DNA from: Combretum micranthum
Taxonomy: Eukaryota > Streptophyta > Magnoliopsida > Myrtales > Combretaceae
Assembly: GCA_024138025.1 (NCBI GenBank)
Contig: JAMXBD010000204.1
Span: 372,001 to 436,000, forward strand
Length of the DNA stretch: 64,000 bases
Reading direction: 5' to 3'
This document shows positions 1-13,277 of the stretch, piece after piece. The notes beneath the pieces are model-generated. The model ran no database searches. It was not told the origin of the DNA and saw nothing but the letters and a program-made list of their open reading frames with translations. Position 1 is the stretch's first letter, and every line of letters starts with the position of its first letter. Made by a program: the position numbers and the translations under genes.

Positions 1-1554
1 AATAAAGAGAAGGGAATGGAAAATTACATCCCTAAAATGACGGTTTAAGAACGTGGTGGCTCGAATACACCAAGTGGAGTCCTTGCAATGCATTCATACA
101 TCTTTTACCTGTAAATCATACACCACAATAGTTAAGGTTTCAAGTATATACTGAGTAAAGTAAAGTAAAAGGAGATAGGAATGAGATAATTAGCTGTGCA
201 GCGTGATTTAGGGTCGTGGGTGTGAGGCTTTTATTGCAAGAGCCAAACGTGGTAGTTTGGAGTGTACAAGGCGCATTAAATTCACCTAAATAGCTAAAAG
301 TCCTCATGGACCTTAAACAAGAGACCACAATGAGGCCATACCTTATCCCAGACCCGGATTGCTATTTCCACTATATCTAGTTAGTGCGGTAGAGTGAGAA
401 GGATTATATACATAATATTTTCTAAAGGAACGCAGAGTCAAAATAAATATCTTCCTTTTGAACTGAAGAAGAAGAACTAACTGGAGATTAGTGCATGTAC
501 TTCCATAATTGTGCGATACGGGGTGGGAGAAGTTGCATGAGGATATTGCTTTTCATTGCCATGCCTCGAGACCTATTATTTCATGGAATAGATGACTCGT
601 GATGTCCAGATTTCCCTGATAGACAAAAAAATAAAAGTTCTAAAAATGGGATATATTGTTTGTTTGAAATATTGCATTTTACTTATTTAAGTCATGTATA
701 GGGTGCATCATGTGTGCATAAGAAGTAGCCATGGCATCATAGCTCATGCATTTGCATAAATTTGTTGTTAACGATGTTTCACGTGATGATCATTCATAAG
801 ACATTGATGAATGCATTATTAGCTTTGGATATGATGTGTGAAATTAGGGGTGAGAATAACGACAGTGATTTCCCAGAACTTTGACTATTGAAGACTAAGG
901 TGAAATTTTAATTTATGTTTGAAGGATAATAGTTGATGTTACAAAGATTATACATATTCCAAAGTTATTTTAAATTAAGTTAATTATTTAGTTCAATTGT
1001 AGTTATCCAACATTTTACATTGTCAAAAAAATGATTATTGATTAATTAAGTATTGAAGTTTATTAATTATTATGAAATTATGGAGACTACGACATACTTA
1101 AATATTACGCGATTACATGATTAAGGTGGCTTAGTAATATCATTAGGGTTTGCTTATTTATTTAGTTTGTTTAGAGCAATAAATACCATTGCATTATCAA
1201 TAAAGGTTATTTTTATTGAGATATAGGGATATTATCACATGTGCAAGTTATAAGATTTCAAGAGGTAAGATGATGTGAACAGCCCTTGATTTTTTCTCAA
1301 TTATCAGCTACTTTTGATTGAAAAATGGGCTGCTACGGTTTTCAAATAGGAATGGGCTGGATGTGTGATTGAATATGGGCCTGCGCTATATGAAGAAGAT
1401 GGGAAACATACATATTGAGTTGTCGACTCTTGTCTTTATTCACTGGGTCTGCTCTTTTTTTTTCTATTTTTTTTTGTTTTTGAAAAGAGAGATTTAAAAA
1501 AAAAAAGAAAGAAAGAAAAATTTTCCGCACCAATTAATATAGTGACAATTAAAA
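1..1554. other. AT-rich non-coding stretch, no gene seen
   Basis: No reading frame here shows a recognisable domain or a convincing exon. Short open frames are chance products of AT-rich DNA, and the minus-strand one around 1342-1533 is driven by a T/A homopolymer tract at about 1455-1515. I see no RNA gene and no transposon ends. Confidence 0.6.
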
Positions 1555-1705
1555 TTGTAAACGAGTCAAGTTATAATTCAAACTTAAGCTCATTTATCTG
1601 AACGAGCATGACCTAAGCTTGTCTTCAAGCTCGCAAGCCTACTCACGAACGGACTCATTCAGGGCTCGTAAGCTACGTTCGTTAATAAGCCTGTTAAAAA
1701 CTGTT
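1555..1705. repeat. Degenerate repeat rich in aagctcg/cgagctt palindromes
   Basis: The stretch contains several short inverted motifs (aagctcg, gctcgtaagc, acgaacg, gaacgagc) and is much less AT-rich than its surroundings. It resembles the dispersed 'aagctcg...cgagctt' DNA-transposon derivatives common in dicot genomes. No termini or target-site duplication could be defined, so the class is left open. Confidence 0.3.
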
Positions 1706-2926
1706 TAACAAATATATACAATATATTATTATATATTAATATAATATTACATGTAATTATTTATATTAATTTATTATTAAAAATATAATTACATATGCTA
1801 AACAAGCTACTGGGCTGACTCTTGTGTCTACAAATAGAGTTAGCAAGCTTAGTGGTGTTGTAGCAGCTGCACCAAACCTGAGCTTTGTACATGTGTTGGT
1901 GGTTTGAGCTAGCTTTTATTGTTAGACAGAGACAGTAAGCTGATTAATTTCCCTAGAATAAATTGATATAGCTGAACATGTCTTAGTTGTTTCTATTTTT
2001 ATTGTTGTTGTTGTTGCTTTTATTTATTTTTTTTTTCAAATCCATTGTAGTAAGATTGCTTGAGAATTTCGATCATGGAGAAAAAAACAAAAAGCAAAAA
2101 AAAAAAAATATATATTGCTCGAGAATGGTTTCACATGTGGCCTAGGACTCGGAGTGGTTACTTTAGAGGGGTTGTATGATCGAAGATGCTTCATTTATAG
2201 TCATCCGAACAATTTGACAACAATTAGCCCCCTATTTATATTCTATTCAATACTTAAAAACTTCTTAACATTACTCAATTAGCTGACACATGGTGATGAT
2301 TTCCTTTCTTTGTTGAGAGGGTCCAACACCAATCCCACCATTTCCCTCCAATTTCTTTAGTCTAACTTCTCCAATTACTCTTCATAACCACAATCATCTT
2401 ATGATCATTAACCAAACATATCTTAAACATGATTTCTTCTTCTTCTTCACCATAACCGATCCAATCAATATCAATGATCACCATTTTTTTAGCCACTTCT
2501 TTTGCTCCTTGGAAATCTTCAATCAACAATAACAATCAGCATCTTTTCATGAAATTCACTATCCATTTTCTCATTCAATCACAATTAACCATTCCATTTA
2601 TTAAATTGAGTAGTAATAACACTATAATCCTTAACTAAATATGAATAAAAGCAGGATCTTATTGGTGCCCTATGCCATCTAAATGCTTCAATACTTATTC
2701 AAGCAACAGTTCTTCATTTTACTTTGGTCCCACTACTAAGAATCAGTGATTGCGAGCTAACAAGAATATTAGGCTAAAGATTACCCTAAATCCGACATAA
2801 TCACTCTAAGTAGGCATTCTAGAAGATCTAGGTTTACTTCAACTTTTGCTACAAACAGTTGTTAGTCTACAATGTTACTAATTACAATTTTGGATTTTAT
2901 TTATTATTATTTTAATATAGGACGAG
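1706..2926. other. Non-coding, no gene seen
   Basis: AT-rich sequence with poly-T/A tracts near 2028 and 2098. No frame gives a recognisable protein, and no repeat boundaries were found. Confidence 0.55.
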
Positions 2927-3282
2927 TGTCAAATTTGATAGGTGATTTTTTTACAAAATTCAATTTGATACTTAAATTTTGATGTTGTAAATTGAATACT
3001 CAATCAAACTTTTCATGGCTATTTTTATTGTATTCTCCATACCGTTTACTCTATTTGTTGAAGTGGAAGAAGTAGCCTACAATTAAAACTTTTATTACTT
3101 CCCTTGACATCATTTAACACCGATAGATTGTCTCTTTTAGTGTTAGTAAACGAAACAAATGCTATTAGATTATGTAGAAAAAATAGTTATAAAAAGTTTG
3201 ATTGGACATAAAATAACTTATCACTTCAAAGTTGAGATACCAAGTTGAATTTTCATAAAAATTCTAGGTACCAAATTTAACA
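2927..3282. mobile_element. MITE-like element with about 100-bp terminal inverted repeats
   Basis: The left end (tgtcaaatttgataggtga...) and the reverse complement of the right end (...ggtaccaaatttaaca) match over roughly 100 bp with indels, meeting inner arms at about 3015 and 3190 (caatcaaactttt versus aaaagtttgattgg). The central 170 bp is unique and non-coding. No clear target-site duplication was found, so this is called from its palindromic architecture. The same terminal motif (caaat-ggta-c-t-aactttg) recurs near 22815, 23113 and 33178. Confidence 0.65.
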
Positions 3283-4247
3283 TTTTTTCTATAATATATT
3301 ATTTAAGTATCACTTTTGTTAGTTATAATTTGATATGAATTATATTAAAGATAAACTACTTTCCCCATTTTCTCTAAAATGCCGACAGCTTAAAGAACCT
3401 ACATGGCTTTCTGATTTTAATTTATCTTTAGTAAAAGCAATAATTATTTGTAGTAGAAAAACCTAGTTTATTGATAATTTATTTGTGTTTCAAAAATGAA
3501 AAAAATGTAAAGTGTTAAATGGTCCTAAAAGTGTAAGTGTGTGTGTGTGTGTATAAGTTCCTATTTTCCCATCACGTATGCCTTGAATGTTTCTTAGCGT
3601 GATATGCTTACTTATTTATTGACTAGTATAAATATCAATGTCTATCTCTTAATAACCACATATATCACGAAAATTATATTTATTTAATTTAATAGTGCTC
3701 TATTAGTTATTGGTTCATGTTTTTTATAAGGGTTTAAATATACTATTTATTTTTGCAATGAGAATATAATAAAAATGACATTTCACATTTTTTGTAGTTG
3801 TATAGGCCAATTATATAAAGTTACATCAATGGTAAACTGAGTGGGTGGGTTTTCTCCAAATCTTTTGGTGCAATACCTATGAGTCAACACAATAATATAT
3901 TAGTTTATATATATATATATATATATGAAATAAAATTACGAGATATTTTATTTGGTAGCATTAAAATTTTACCCGAATAGTATCCCCACTTCCTAGTAAT
4001 AATATGGAATGCAAGTGATTGTTGATGATGACAGTGGAAGTAGAAAATAAAATAGTAGTAGCACCAGTGAATATGATATTGATAGTCTTTTGTGAATGAT
4101 AATGGGAATGGATATAAGGCTAAGAGCCTAGGCATGAACTTATTCTGAACACAATTTGTATTTGTTAATTTAGGAAGCGAATGAATGTTTGAGCATCTGA
4201 CGATAGCGGAAGAAAATATTGGGGTCTTTAGTTACACTGTGTATAAC
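3283..4247. other. Non-coding with microsatellites
   Basis: A (GT)n tract lies at about 3537-3552 and a (TA)n tract at about 3907-3926. Nothing else is recognisable. The minus-strand frame across 3905-4135 begins in the TA tract and has no domain. Confidence 0.5.
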
Positions 4248-5960
4248 ACCATAAACTGAGAGCATTAATATTTTGCTAAGTGTCTTTACTAGAGATGAAG
4301 ACACTAAGGCTCGAATTTTACTCAACTACAATTACAACTCAATATAACTTCAAAGTCTCACATTTAATGGTACTTTTAGAACATAAATGTCATAATAAAA
4401 CTTATGAACAACTCAGTTGGTATAAACCAAGTGCCAACCTATATCAAACTTAAAACATTGTATGAAAAAAGTCTCATAACTTCAAGAATCAAAAAAAATC
4501 TTAAAAACTATTCAAAACTCTGTAAGTCTTCAATTATAACTATCTCTAATTCGAAACATCTAATAGTCCATTGGAAAATCGACTCCACTATCGTCCTTCC
4601 CATAGTTTACAATAGCCAGATAGATAAAAAACAACTGGATTATCACCTGTTCCTGAAAAATAAAAGGAGTGAGCGCAAGGCCCAGTACGCCAAACCACAA
4701 TCACATGCACATGAACAAATGACATACAAATCCACATGTGTCATAGTAACATATGCAACAATCACAGGCTATTATCTTTAATTAGTCGGGCAACCAACAC
4801 AGTTTAGAGCCATTTGCATCTAGCTCTAAACCTAGAGTAACTCATGATTCCATGAAAACAAATACGTATACATAAATATATATATTGGTGTTAGATACTC
4901 TTCACACACTATGGGTACCATACTCATATCGCTCATAAACTTCCAGAATCATCTCTGTGCATAACTCCACTTAGAACAATGCCACACTGATCATTAGGGC
5001 GTTGTCATAGTAGCACCAGTACTCCTAATCTACTTGACCCAGCTAAATACAAGCAACAACCAATTTAAAGCTGGATATCATTAAGTTCATTTGCAGTTTC
5101 TAAGCCTACATTCACAAATAACAACTTAGTAAGGACGTATGATACAATATCTGGAATGGTTAACCTAGCTTCACCAAAGACACCTGAACACAAGCAAACA
5201 CTCGCACAAAACTGATATCAAAAGGTAAACGTACTCCTAAGGTCATCTAAACCCTTACAGCTATCCTAGGTTCGAGCACACCTTCTCACTTAGATTTAGG
5301 AATACTAAATATAAGAGAAAGGTTTAAGGTGTTTAGAAAGATCAAAAGCATGGATAAAAGAAGGCCACACAATCCCTTTGTCCATCATAGCCATGATAAG
5401 GGGCTTGGTAGAATCAAAACAACAAGATACATATCGTCATGCCCATTATGGGAGGCATAACCTCCATCACAGCCGTGACGGGAGTAGTGACTACCATCAC
5501 AGCTTTTGCTATGACTATGATCGGCTGGATTTAGCACACCCGAGGAGATCACAACTAGTGAAACGACCGTGATTCCCTATACAAACCCCCTTTGCTCCAA
5601 AACGTGAAAGGAAAAAACTTTAAAAGAAAATTTTTTCTTGATTCTAAACTATGCAACTCGAAAAGAAAACATCTTTTCTTACATAAAGCGATGTTAAAAG
5701 CATGATACCTGAAATTTTTCTTAATCCTTTTAAAATCAACAACCACAACCACCAACAAGACAACTTAGGGTTTTTCCAAAACTCCTCCAATGATTTAATC
5801 GCTTCAACACCAACAAGAGAAATTAGAAAGGACTTTTCTTTTAGATCCAAAGGATTGAAAAAGAGAAAACTTACCTATTCATTTGCCTACACGATTCCTT
5901 GGAACAAGATACATGCTTGAGAGAGAGAGAAAGAAATACGTTTCTTTTAGGTGAGGATGA
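4248..5960 (-). mobile_element. Probable Gypsy-type LTR remnant
   Basis: Around 4665-4700 the sequence has the 'gagtgagcgcaaggcccagta' signature that also occurs at about 18033-18050 (gtgagcgaaagcctagta). Both regions later contain 'catcacagccgtgacg'-like GC-rich blocks (5465-5510 and 18915-19010) and then a 'ttacctattc/ctacctcaatt' block. This shared order suggests two copies of one LTR family in minus orientation, in the style of Tekay-like chromovirus LTRs. Ends and a target-site duplication were not identified, so boundaries are approximate. Open frames inside, including the 125-codon one at 4404-4781, have no recognisable domain. Confidence 0.4.
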
Positions 5961-7395
5961 TAAGAGTTATTATTATTATTATTATGATCATCACATGATG
6001 ACTTTGCCATTCGCTATGATTTATTTATTTTTATATTACACTCTATTTGGCAATTTTAATAAAAGTAAAAATCAGTAAAAATGAGCTGAAAGAAAAAGAG
6101 TGGAAAGGAATAGAAAGAAAATGTTATATTCATTTCTTGTTTGAATTTGTAAGATGTAAATTGGAGGAAATGAAGGAAAAAGAGGCATTTTAATAATTTT
6201 GTTGCTTCTCCATCCATTTCCACCTTTTCCTCTCCCATAATAAAGGGAAACTTTGTTGGATCTAAAGTGGAAAAGTTTCTACTAATTGTTAATGATTTCC
6301 ACCATTTATTCTTCCACTTTAAATACCCAATATTTTGATTAGTTTACTTCCATTTTTACTGGTTTACCTTGATTGCCCATGTTGCCAAACACTGTTAGTC
6401 TTGTTTTGAGAAGTGTCTCCATATATCAGATTTGGAAATGTGTAGACTGTCCTTCACTAGTTTATATTATATGTGGCAATTCTGTGTTGGTTTGTGCGAG
6501 TGACAAGTGAGAGTTATCCGTGAGAAGAATATTTGTTCATTTGATTGTTGGCTTCTTTTAATCCGCAGGACTAGTCGGTTAGTAATTATAATTATTCACA
6601 AAACAATATGGAATTATATCGGGCACGCAATATGCTGGAAATAGACACTCCAAAGAGGATTAAGAAAAAAAATGGTAACTTTTTTTAAAAATTTCATATA
6701 TCCCGTTATATAAAAAATTTATAAAAATAGATAATTTAAACTTGTCTCTTAAAGAGATAAGATTATTACTTGCAGTCTCATCTCTTAAAAAGACGAGGAC
6801 AGTCACTTATGATCTCGTCTCTTGAAAGACGACATCAACTTGCCTAATTCTTGAATTATTTTTATCCTAATGATATTTTTATAATTTTTTAATATTATAT
6901 ATATATATATTAATTTCCTTTTTCCCTCTAAAGACATGAATATGTACACATCTGAATAAAACTATCAAATTTCCCATGACCTGCAAAATTAAAATTAAAA
7001 GTCAGTAAAAGCATGGGAAAATGAAACAAAAGAAAATCAAATAAAAAGAAAAAACCCCCCAACTATTTTGGATTGGATCTGGACAAGGAGCACACGGTTA
7101 GAATCATGACTGGGTCGGGTATTGAAGTGCGGCGCTGGTCTGGTCGTGCAAGCGTTGAGAGTCTGAACTCAAACTTAATAGCTTCATCTTCAATTCATGA
7201 ACGGCGGACTCACATGTCTTGAGAGATTGGACCAAAGTCAAGCCACTGCACCATCACATGCATCTTGTTATCTGCTGCAACTAGAACCTAATTATCTTGA
7301 AAATGCTCGGGCAATTGTTCATTAGATCTCAAAACGTCTATTTTACTTTGTGCATAATTGTTCAGTCCAGCGCTGCACATGTATAATAAATATTT
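5961..7395. other. Non-coding; contains a short hairpin cluster
   Basis: Apart from the hairpin-forming motif run listed separately at about 6738-6835, the sequence is AT-rich. It holds an (ATT)n tract at about 5967-5986 and has no supported gene. Confidence 0.5.
6738..6835. repeat. Cluster of gtctctt-aaagaga hairpin motifs
   Basis: Three successive self-complementary motifs occur in about 100 bp: gtctcttaaagagataag, catctcttaaaaagacgag and ctcgtctcttgaaagacga. Each can form a short stem. Their spacing of about 45 bp suggests a decayed tandem or palindromic repeat. Function is unknown. Confidence 0.45.
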
Positions 7396-7812
7396 GGGTT
7401 AATTACCAAAATATAACCTGTATTTGAGTTAATTCATAAATATATGACTTGTGTTAATTTTTTTATAAATAAGTGACTCGAGTTTCATATAAAAGTGTCA
7501 TTATAATTAATTAATATAAGAGGGATATGTGTTAGAGTTTTATTAGTGTAAAGTTAATTTAATTAAAAATATTACTAAATAAAATTAATAAATAAAATGT
7601 TAATAATTTTTTTTAAAATGAGAAAATTGAAAAAAAATGTAAAATTAATTTTTTATGATCAATAAAATATTAACGTTTCTCATTCAAAAATTATTAAATA
7701 ATATTGACACTTTTTGTATAAAACTTGGATCACCTATTTATTAAAAAAAAGAAACACAGGTCATGTATTTACAAATTGATCAAAACACATATCATGTTTT
7801 CATAATTAATCC
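7396..7812. mobile_element. MITE with 9-bp target-site duplication (Mutator-like type), copy 1
   Basis: The element starts gggttaattac and ends gtaattaatcc-like (..ttcataattaatcc). The terminal inverted repeats extend about 55-60 bp with mismatches, for example atgacttgtg at the left and cacaggtcat at the right. It is flanked by a perfect 9-bp direct repeat, taaatattt, at 7387-7395 and 7813-7821. A 9-bp duplication is typical of Mutator-like elements. At 417 bp with no coding capacity it is a non-autonomous MITE. A related copy lies at 44821-45227. Confidence 0.85.
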
Positions 7813-8039
7813 TAAATATTTTCAAAATAATTCCAATTTGGTTAAATTACGAGCCTGATAAATCTCAAATTTGATTCGCGACAAACTTCATTTGTTTATA
7901 ACATATTTATTTTTATCAAATTAAGGTCCGTTTGAAACCACAGTCAACTTAAATTGAAAATTATATACAATGCTAAAAACAACAAGAACATTCTTGTTAT
8001 ATTATCTCACTTACACACGAGGTGTACTGAATTTGGAAG

Positions 8040-9610
8040 GATTGGATCCTACATATCATTTACTACGTAGTGCTTCAAAATCAGGACGATGAATTTAAGC
8101 CTGTCATTTATATTTCTTGCTTGTATTGCAAATTATCTTGGCTAAGTTAGTACTCCAGATAGGACAGGATTTTCCGTAAGATCTTGGCTTTTAACCATTG
8201 TCAGAAATTTGATCCATATATGAATTATGCTGTTGTGAAGAGCATCAATTACAAGTGTATTAGGAGACTTTCCTATTTTAGTCTAGAAGTCTTTAGTAAA
8301 GTCAATAGTAAGAAGTCTATTATTTCTTAATGCTTTAGCATTCCCCAAGGAAGGCTGGTTTTGCACAAGACATAATTTCTTAGTATTGTAAGGATTGCTT
8401 TGGCCATGACGGATAATGTTGTGAAAATACTTTTTAGAGTGGTTCAAGCTTTATAATTATGGTGTGGGTGTTTCATTACTATGAAGTTTAACAATTATGC
8501 CCAAGAAAATATTTAATCCTTTATAATGTTTGATCATGTTTTATTCATAATATAATTAACAAGTAACCTAATTAATTTTTTCTTAGTATTTAATTTATGT
8601 CCTATCGTGTCCTATTAAGTTGGCTACAATTGGTAATCTAAGATGTTGGAAATGCCTTAAAAGAAGTCTCATGTGGGCTAATTGAGAAAAAAAGGAGGGC
8701 ATATAATGGGTAAGGTGTTCAAGTCAAAATGCCATAGGCATTTTAACAAAAAGGCCACCTCTCTCTTTAATATAAGGCTCACTCTCTCCAATATTATATA
8801 AGGCGCATTCTCCCATAGATTTGATGAAGACTTGGACTGAGTAGGAAACAATGCTAAAAAATTCTAATAGTGGTATCACATTCATATGGCCCATGGCCCA
8901 TCAAGATCTAGCCATGATGGAGGGTCCAAGTCCATGTAATTATGAACTTGACGGATGATGATGGTTGGGCTAGCAACAACTAAGCTAAGACTAAGATGAT
9001 GCTGATAATGAAGTCCCCTAGCCTAAAACTTGAAGCCCAAACAAATAAAGAAGCCTAGGAGATGAAGATGACAATGCATTCGTAGCCTTGAGGCTCTACT
9101 TGAAGTACCAGTCTAGGCTCATGAATTGAAGGCAAGTCGCACCTAGGTGAAGTCAGTTGAACTTTAGGGGAAGAGTTGGAAAATGCCTTTGAAGAAATCT
9201 CACATGGGCTAGTTGAGAAAGAAAGAAGGGGCATATAATGGTGAAGTGTTCATGTCAAAATGCCCTGTCAAAATTTCTTTGGGCATTTTGACGAAAAGAC
9301 CACATCTTTCCATTATTAAGGCCAATCTTCTTTAGCATGATTTGAGACCTACTCTTCATGGATTTGATGAAGAATTGGGCCGAGTGGATAACCATGCTAA
9401 AAAATTCCAACATAAGCTTCTTTGCATTAATCTAGTGAAGTGTTTGATAGGGAACGCATAAGAAATCCCATAATTGTCTAGTAAGGAAATCCAAGCAAGC
9501 CATAGTATATGTTGAGATGCTTATGCTTATTTTGCTTACTAATGCCTGAGATAGATGCACATATGGTGGGCAGTTCATAGTATTTGATGGTATGTACTCT
9601 TAGTAACAAT
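8040..9610 (+). pseudogene. Decayed 3' end of a CRWN-like gene (block A), interrupted by a TRIM
   Basis: 8075-8640 is collinear with 33375-33905 and 20580-20830: shared tracts include ttggctaagttagtactc, ccgtaagatcttggctt, atttgatccatatatga and gcatcaattacaagtgt. After the TRIM at 8644-9412 the similarity resumes with a last-exon-like segment (about 9427-9490) matching 33930-33998. Here it is broken by stop codons, whereas the 34-kb copy encodes an open 23-residue tail. The CRWN assignment is inherited from the best copy at 25.0-32.6 kb. No coding function remains. Confidence 0.6.
8644..9412 (+). mobile_element. TRIM: miniature LTR retrotransposon
   Basis: Two direct terminal repeats of about 226 bp (8644-8869) and 239 bp (about 9174-9412) both run from a ttggaaatgcc-like start to an aaaaaattc(c/t)aa(c/t)a end. 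Immediately inside the left repeat is tggtatcaca (8871 on), matching the initiator-Met tRNA primer-binding site. Immediately before the right repeat is the purine tract aggggaagag. Flanking 5-mers taaga (8639-8643) and taagc (9413-9417) are a near-perfect target-site duplication. The paralogous sequence at 33905-33935 lacks the insertion, giving an empty-site comparison. The internal region of about 300 bp has no coding capacity. Confidence 0.8.
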
Positions 9611-9859
9611 ATTTTCTTTTTCTTCGAGTTAATATTCAACAGCCATGGCATTCTCTCTATATGTCATTGTTCAAAACCTTAACAGCTTCTTCATTCCAAA
9701 AAAAAAAAAATACCATTAAAAGAATTATAATCACTTTTAAATTTTAGAGAAATTCAGTAAAATTATCAAAATATTTTTCTTCTTTTTACTTCCTTCCATC
9801 AATTGGTTGTTATAAAATTTTAAAATCTTTTTGCAATATACAATATAAAACCAACCCTT

Positions 9860-10406
9860 TCAGCATAAGTGAATAAGCGATAACAATGACTTTTAACAAT
9901 ATGTAGTTAACTAAATTGGAGAGAAATATGTGGATAAATAAAGAGAATGGAAGAGAGAATATTCAAAACATAATGATACATAGCGGTTTGGCATTGTGTC
10001 TATGTCTATGCTTTCAACTCCAAGTTGGACATCCCATATATTCCACACATGTTCCACTATATCCAATGAAAAGAGAGTACAAGAAGTTTCCAAAGTATAA
10101 TCTTTGGTCTCAATTCACTTTGATTAGTCTCTCTAGCTAGCTAATCATCGAGCTTCAAAGCCTATTCATGACCTAAACTTCTACCAACACAACACTCAAG
10201 GCAAATCAAATACTAGTTTATTAGAAAAAAAATTTGTTGGTTAGCGTTGTGAAGAAGATTGAAGGATCATGTTGTAGCACTTGATAATTCGATAGGTCTA
10301 AAGTATATTTTTGTTGTTGTGTATCCTGGCAATTTGAAAGTTTTTGCAATTTATTGTAGCTCTTCAATGTCTAGGTGATGATAAGATTGAATCTTGACTT
10401 AAACAT
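9860..10406 (+). mobile_element. Degenerate LTR fragment of the solo-LTR family
   Basis: Contains the block 'gcggtttggc...ccaagttggacatccc...tgttccactatatccaa', related to the 'agtggttccgcc...ggctccaag...tgttccactatatccc' block in the solo LTR at 13687-15414. It is duplicated at 52490-53010, together with the flanking sequence. Ends are not preserved. The two short overlapping open frames here are not genes. Confidence 0.5.
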
Positions 10407-11677
10407 CACTACAAGAATTTTGACATATGGAGACATCTACATATTGCGCAAACGTCGTCTTTTCATTACAGATTGGTCACATCTATTAGACGTTAACTAA
10501 AATATATAATTGGTATGTCAATAATTTTTAGATAATTTAATCCTTTGGTCTAATTTGTAACATTTTCTTAAATGTAAACATCACCAAACATACTTACCAA
10601 ATAAATAAATAAAATAAAATAAGCCATTTTTTTCTTTTCTAGATTACATTATTTAAAAATCTAAAAATTAAAAAATTAAATTGAAAAAGCCCTAAAATTT
10701 TCTTAAAACCCCACCATACATTGGACCTTGATTCTACAAAAATAAATAAATAAAAATACTTTACCAAAAAAAAAAATAACGAAAATAAAAAAGACTAAAA
10801 GAAATAAAAAGAATATCCTTTTAATTCCAAAAAACATAGTGACTATTCACTTACTTCATCAAAAGCTATCTCGTGCGCTCCCTTATTTTCGTATTCCCTT
10901 AATTTTTTTTGTGGCAACACATCTTCTTCTTTGACCATTGTTCTTGATCGGCAATTGCAAGGCATGCTTCTTCTTTTAGGTTTGTTTTCATCTCTCTCTT
11001 TCTCTCTCTCTCACTCAGATTAGTTAGGTGTTGATATCACTTTAGTTTGTAATATGGGGATTGCTTAGAGGCTTATACAAGTTGGGTGGAGTTGTCAATA
11101 AGACATGGTTGTGTTATGGTGCACCATTATGAAAAAAATTAGTTTAGGTTATATATTGAATACATAGGTGTAGGTGTTGGTGTTGGCCTAGAGTGGAGGG
11201 TTATTCATTCATTAAGATTGTCTAAGTTGTTTCTCGTTTTAAATCAACAACAACTGGAACTACATAGGCGGGGTAAAGTGCTTTTTTTAATGCATTAGTT
11301 ATATTTATATTCGTATATAATTTGGCATAACACGTGTAGTAGCACTCAACTTGTTGGGATTTCTAACTCGCCTCATGTGAGACTCATATTAAATAATTTA
11401 GGATTAAAATACTTTAAATAAAAAATCAATAAAAATATTAGGTTTGACATGCTTTGCAAATATTTGTCAAATGAAAAGTTAGAGATGGTATGATGGAATG
11501 TCAACTCCATCCTGATATTGCTTACTTCTTAGAATACTTTAGCAGCCTAAAACATCGACAAACAAAATCTCCTATAAAGTGAAAAACATTATGTATCATC
11601 TTTTATTGTTAACATGTCAGGTTATTTAACTCTGTGTGTGTGATTTATCATTTGTTTATGGTGTCAACATTGTAGTG
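10407..11677. mobile_element. Putative non-autonomous CACTA element
   Basis: The left end reads CACTACAAGAATTTTGAC, the canonical CACTA (En/Spm) terminus. A candidate right end at 11663-11677 (gtcaacattgtagtg) is its imperfect complement. Both are flanked by the trinucleotide cat (10404-10406 and 11678-11680), the 3-bp duplication expected for this class. The left end is convincing. The right end is not, because a 3-bp match can be chance and a CACTA transposase relic lies further right at about 13.3 kb, so the element could be longer. No coding sequence is recognisable inside. Confidence 0.5.
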
Positions 11678-13277
11678 CATAAGTATCATATTAGGTGTTT
11701 GGTAGGGTGAAGAGAGTGTTGACCAATCTATGATTATAATGCATACAACTAACTTCTTAGGATCATAAAATTTGATCAGTATAGTGAGGTCTAGATGATA
11801 CTCTTCTTATTGTTAGTATTGTAGGCCAAATGGTAAGAGAATTTTAGGTGATAAGGGGGTGATCAATAATGTTGATAAATATAACATGTGGGAAATATGG
11901 AAGGAGAGGTGCAATAAGCTCTTTGAAATTCAAATGAAAGCTTTCCAAGTATGTCTTTTATTATTATTTTTTTTTTTTGGTATGGTAGATGCTTCATATA
12001 ATATGTAGAAACGAGCTTATTACAAGGTTAACTAATTATGTAAAAGATTGCAACAAGGTCTCTTACAAGAAAAGTCAAATGGGCTTAAAGTAAAAGAAAT
12101 GGAATATGGAGGTGCTTTGCAAATTTTTTCAAATTTGTGTTTTAGAATGACTTCATAAATAATGATAATATCTCCATAATACAAGATCCCTGTAACTAGA
12201 AGGTCTAGTTGAATTGGCATTTTCTTCCATTAGAGTTCTTTTGTCTTAAGGAGAATTCACAGTTGTAGCATAACCCAACGTCATAAATACACTATTCTAG
12301 TCCTGCAGTCCATCCGCTGCTTCCTACTACCTCAACGCAATGCTCTATCCCAAAATAGATATAGGTGGGCATGTTTATGCTAGTGATTGGCTTCATGTTA
12401 GCTTAACAAATCATAAATAGCAACAAATGGATATATAAAAGAATGTTAGACCTGTGATCAAGGAAAGAATTTACCTTAGTGTAAACCTTATCATGTTGAA
12501 AATAATGTTAGAACTGTGATCAAGCAAAGAAATTAACTTATTGTTAACCTTATCATGTTGAAAAGCCATCCTAAACATGAATCATGGACAACAATGTTTT
12601 GTTTTATACCCTCCATAGACATCCCAGCACTAACCTCCAAGCGAAAAGAGGAATTATAAATCAATAAAGCAGGTGAAAAACGTCCAACTAAAGCAAAGCT
12701 AGTGTTGTTTGTTAGAAAAAAAAAATTGAAATGCTAATAAATAGTTAGACATTGAATTGACAAACTGGTACCCAAACAATGGTTCGTCAACAAAAGTGCC
12801 TTTAGAAAGGGAACATTGAAAGATTAAATGGCCAAGAGAATGGTTTTTGAAGATATGTATTTTTTTTTTTTTTTCAATTCTCATAGTTCAACTCACTTAT
12901 TGAGTTAGGGGAAGCTCAAACCAAATGGCACATCTCAATGAAACATGTCATTTTCTCATCCATGTAAAGCCTCATTTGCAATGTTTTGTAAAGTTGAATA
13001 GTGAAATGCTCATAGCATATTGCTTGTGTATATACATATTAACTGAGTATTTTATAAATTATTTCCAGCCATTGACATAACAACCCAACAAAAAATATAT
13101 TTTATAAATTATTTCCAGCCATTAACATAATAACCCAACAAAAAAAATGTAGTGTGATAGTTTCTATTATATGTGATTTGGTTATATGAAATGTGTTGAC
13201 TAATTTTATGTGATTATTTGATATGAGATGTATTTACTTGTTTAGTTGGAACTCATACTTTTTTTTTCTTTGACTTT
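11678..13277. other. Non-coding with two small tandem duplications
   Basis: No gene is recognised. A roughly 59-bp unit (gttagaactgtgatcaag...ccttatcatgttgaaaa) occurs twice in tandem at about 12445-12562. A roughly 50-bp unit (tattttataaattatttcc...aacccaacaaaaaa) occurs twice at about 13049-13146. A T tract sits at 11967-11979. Confidence 0.5.

Noticed and set aside
4404..4781. 125-codon plus-strand open frame as a gene
   Set aside because: No recognisable domain, rich in Lys/Ile/Ser from AT-rich DNA, and it lies inside a probable LTR remnant.
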